A program made the position numbers and the translations under genes. The notes beneath the pieces were generated by a model that did not search any database, was not told the origin of the DNA, and saw only the letters and a list, made by a program, of their open reading frames with translations. This document shows, piece after piece, positions 5,110 through 6,268 of a stretch of DNA of 6,268 nt. Origin of the DNA: JBFYKJ01 sp041306005. GTDB taxonomy: Archaea > Altiarchaeota > Altiarchaeia > JAFGQM01. The DNA lies in assembly GCA_041306005.1 (NCBI GenBank), contig JBFYKJ010000033.1, forward strand, positions 1-6,268. Reading direction: 5' to 3'. Each line of letters begins with the position of its first letter. The first letter of the stretch is position 1.

Positions 5110-5118
5110 CTTATATAA
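5110..5118 (+). promoter_or_regulatory. TATA-like promoter of the metV-like/metF pair
   Basis: CTTATATAA lies 13 bases after the dsrE2-type stop and about 70 bases before the next ATG (5184). It is the best TATA match in the gap and would start a message near 5140 with a leader of about 45 bases. It suggests that the one-carbon genes have their own promoter, though readthrough from the sulfur genes remains possible because no clear terminator is seen between them. Confidence 0.5.
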
Positions 5119-5183
5119 CCTCAAGTAATATTATCTCGGTTCCGGTATTAAGCAATAATCGCGAAACCTAAACTGAAGCAAAC

Positions 5184-5336
5184 ATGGAAATCGTAAAAGG
5201 CTGCCCCAAGTTCCTGAAGAACGGCCCTTGCGGCGGCTACAAGGACGGGAAGTGCGAGGTTTTTTCGACTCAGAAGTGCCTTTTCGTGGCCGTATGGGAG
5301 CGGAATCCCGACGCGCTGAAGAAAGAGATAGCCTAA
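5184..5336 (+). CDS. metV: Small free-standing MetV-like protein (MTHFR C-terminal Cys4 module)
   Basis: ATG 5184 to TAA 5334-5336 encodes 50 residues: MEIVKGCPKFLKNGPCGGYK, then DGKCEVFSTQKCLFVAVWER and an acidic/basic tail. Four cysteines (7, 16, 24, 32) sit in the order CP-x-NGPCGG-x-DGKCEV-x-KC-x-WER. This is the hallmark of the MTHFR_C module found at the C-terminus of MetV, the partner of MetF in acetogens and related microbes; there MetV is about 200 residues. Here only the Cys module exists as a separate gene. The four thiols probably bind a metal or an iron-sulfur cluster, which would help pass electrons to the MetF flavin; that is inference. metF follows 34 bases later with a strong ribosome binding site, and a TATA box lies upstream. 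GC-rich third codon positions support coding. The symbol is given by similarity of the module only. Confidence 0.85.
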   Translation: MEIVKGCPKFLKNGPCGGYKDGKCEVFSTQKCLFVAVWERNPDALKKEIA

Positions 5337-5360
5337 GAGGCTATTTAAGGAAATCGTCTA

Positions 5361-5366
5361 AGGAGG
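5361..5366 (+). promoter_or_regulatory. Strong ribosome binding site of metF
   Basis: AGGAGG lies four bases before ATG 5371, the clearest Shine-Dalgarno site in the window. It fixes the metF start and shows that metF is translated as the second gene of a message with the MetV-like gene. The first genes of transcripts in this window largely lack such sites. Confidence 0.75.
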
Positions 5367-5370
5367 CAAC

Positions 5371-6171
5371 ATGACATTCATCGACAAGCTGGGTAAGGAG
5401 TTCATCGTCACGGGCGAGGTAGAGCCCGAGGCCGCAGTATCAGACTCGTTCCTGAAGAAGGCGGCCAAGTTCAAGCCGTACACTAAAACCCTCAACGTCA
5501 TAGACTCGCCTTTGGGCGAGCCGCACGTCTCATCGTTAGCGACGTCTGTCGTCCTTAAGCAGAACGGCTACGAGCCAATACTCCAGATGTGCGCTAGGGA
5601 CCGGAACAGGACCGCGATAATCGACGACCTTCTGGGCGCAAAGCTGCTTGGGATAGAGAACGTGCTCGCCATAACCGGCGACTACCCGAAGGCGAGCAAG
5701 CCCGTTTACGAGTACGACTCTGTCAGGCTCCTTAAGCTCATAAAAGAGGAGATGCCAAAGAACTACAGGGGATTCAGGATGAACGTCGGCGCCGCCTACA
5801 ACCCGATGGCCCAGCCCCCGGAGCCGGAGCAGATAAAGCTCGAGAAGAAGCTGAAGTACGCGGATTTCATACAAACCCAGATGGTCTTTGACTTCTCCCA
5901 GCTTGACAACAAGATCGCGAGGAAGAACAAGAAAAAAATAATAGTCGGCGTATTGCCTCTCCTACCGGGCATGGCAGAGCACTTCAACAAATTCATACCG
6001 GGCGTCTCGATACCGCCGGGCATAGCGAAGTCTGTAAAAACAAACGACGACGGGATACGCCTGGCCAACAGCATAGCTCGACAGGCCAAGGAGGAGGGTT
6101 TCGGCGGTGTGCACCTGATGATATTCAGGGTAGAGGACAGGATAGGGGAGATACTAAAAGGGGTGGTGTAA
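5371..6171 (+). CDS. metF: Methylenetetrahydrofolate reductase (MetF-type)
   Basis: This frame encodes 266 residues, somewhat shorter than the roughly 290-310 usual for MetF. The enzyme is a flavin-dependent TIM barrel that interconverts 5,10-methylene- and 5-methyl-tetrahydrofolate (or an analogous pterin), linking one-carbon metabolism to methionine synthesis or the Wood-Ljungdahl methyl branch. Visible motifs are Glu16 in VTGEVEP (expected catalytic acid), ILQMCARDRNR at 70-80, AITGDYPK at 100-107 with Asp104 in the flavin-contacting GDxP position, NVGAAYNP at 138-145, ADFIQTQMVFD at 164-174 and GVLPLLPG at 193-200. The CRDRNR-type motif is shared with the MetFV class rather than the E. 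coli enzyme. The upstream Cys4 MetV-like gene strongly suggests a two-subunit enzyme. AGGAGG four bases before the ATG sets the start. Whether the electron donor is NAD(P)H, ferredoxin or another carrier cannot be read from the sequence. Confidence 0.93.
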   Translation: MTFIDKLGKEFIVTGEVEPEAAVSDSFLKKAAKFKPYTKTLNVIDSPLGEPHVSSLATSVVLKQNGYEPILQMCARDRNRTAIIDDLLGAKLLGIENVLAITGDYPKASKPVYEYDSVRLLKLIKEEMPKNYRGFRMNVGAAYNPMAQPPEPEQIKLEKKLKYADFIQTQMVFDFSQLDNKIARKNKKKIIVGVLPLLPGMAEHFNKFIPGVSIPPGIAKSVKTNDDGIRLANSIARQAKEEGFGGVHLMIFRVEDRIGEILKGVV

Positions 6172-6186
6172 AATGGCCTTGCTGGA

Positions 6187-6191
6187 TTTTT
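6187..6191 (+). terminator. Possible T-run terminator after metF
   Basis: A run of five T (GGATTTTTAAG) lies 15 bases after the metF stop, in the 32-base gap before the convergent gene end. Archaeal RNA polymerase can terminate at short T-runs without a hairpin. The run is short, so the call is tentative. Confidence 0.35.
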
Positions 6192-6203
6192 AAGCCCGCC
6201 TGA

Positions 6204-6268
6204 TTAAACCGTCCCAAGCCCGCGTGCGTATTCCCTCGCCAGCATCAGCGCGTCGTTGTAGTCGAAGA
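6204..6268 (-). CDS. C-terminal end of an unidentified protein, 5' part beyond the window
   Basis: Read on the minus strand from 6266 the frame gives 20 residues, FDYNDALMLAREYARGLGTV, then TAA at 6206-6204. GC-rich third codon positions (TTC GAC TAC AAC GAC GCG CTG ATG CTG GCG) point to real coding sequence rather than chance. The end looks like an amphipathic C-terminal helix. No family can be named from so short a piece. It converges on metF with 32 bases between the stop codons. A competing frame on the same strand stays open too but has poor codon composition. Confidence 0.6.
   Translation of the reverse strand, partial: FDYNDALMLAREYARGLGTV

Noticed and set aside
5340..5348. TATA-like CTATTTAAG between the MetV-like gene and metF
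   Set aside because: Its position would begin a message at the metF ATG and leave out the strong AGGAGG site, so co-transcription from upstream is the simpler reading.
5536..5874. 112-codon minus-strand frame within metF
   Set aside because: It is antisense to the conserved MetF barrel motifs and has no promoter or homology features.
6173..6193. Six-residue frame MALLDF right after the metF stop, preceded by GGGGTGGTG
   Set aside because: It is too short to support, and the GGTG string is explained as the last metF codons.

Overview
The window looks like the chromosome of an archaeon of moderately high GC. The main markers are a complete translation initiation factor aIF2 beta (archaeal/eukaryotic family) and, overlapping it, a DUF424 gene (archaeal family). 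Several genes carry a TATA-like box (TTTAAA type) centred 24-26 bases upstream of the start codon, the spacing expected for leaderless archaeal transcripts. ATA and AGG codons are frequent. No lineage below Archaea can be fixed from the sequence alone. No tRNA, rRNA, CRISPR array, transposase or phage gene was seen.

Layout. Positions 1-1245 (minus strand) hold a truncated Lys/Arg-rich protein, an unrecognised soluble basic protein and an unrecognised six-helix membrane protein. Positions 1367-2073 (minus) hold aIF2 beta and DUF424, overlapping by 25 bases. Divergent from them is a cation diffusion facilitator (2176-3027, plus), whose NxxxD/DxxxD metal site resembles manganese exporters. Its stop codon runs into a perfect 20-bp tandem duplication. 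A convergent MscS-type mechanosensitive channel follows (3113-4198, minus).

From 4416 to 6171 (plus) are four genes for sulfur and one-carbon metabolism: a TusA-like sulfur carrier, a DsrE2-type sulfurtransferase, a 50-codon Cys4 protein matching the C-terminal (MetV/MTHFR_C) module of methylenetetrahydrofolate reductase, and a MetF-type methylenetetrahydrofolate reductase. The last 65 bases hold the C-terminus of an unidentified minus-strand gene.

How the genes may work together. TusA and DsrE2 form a recurrent pair in which persulfide sulfur is passed between conserved cysteines. The MetV-like peptide and MetF probably form a two-subunit reductase interconverting methylene- and methyl-tetrahydropterin. 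A separate promoter appears to lie between the two pairs, so a functional link between them is only a suggestion. The most unusual item is the free-standing 50-residue MetV-like protein. It is easily missed by length-filtered gene calling and is much smaller than the MetV subunits of acetogens.
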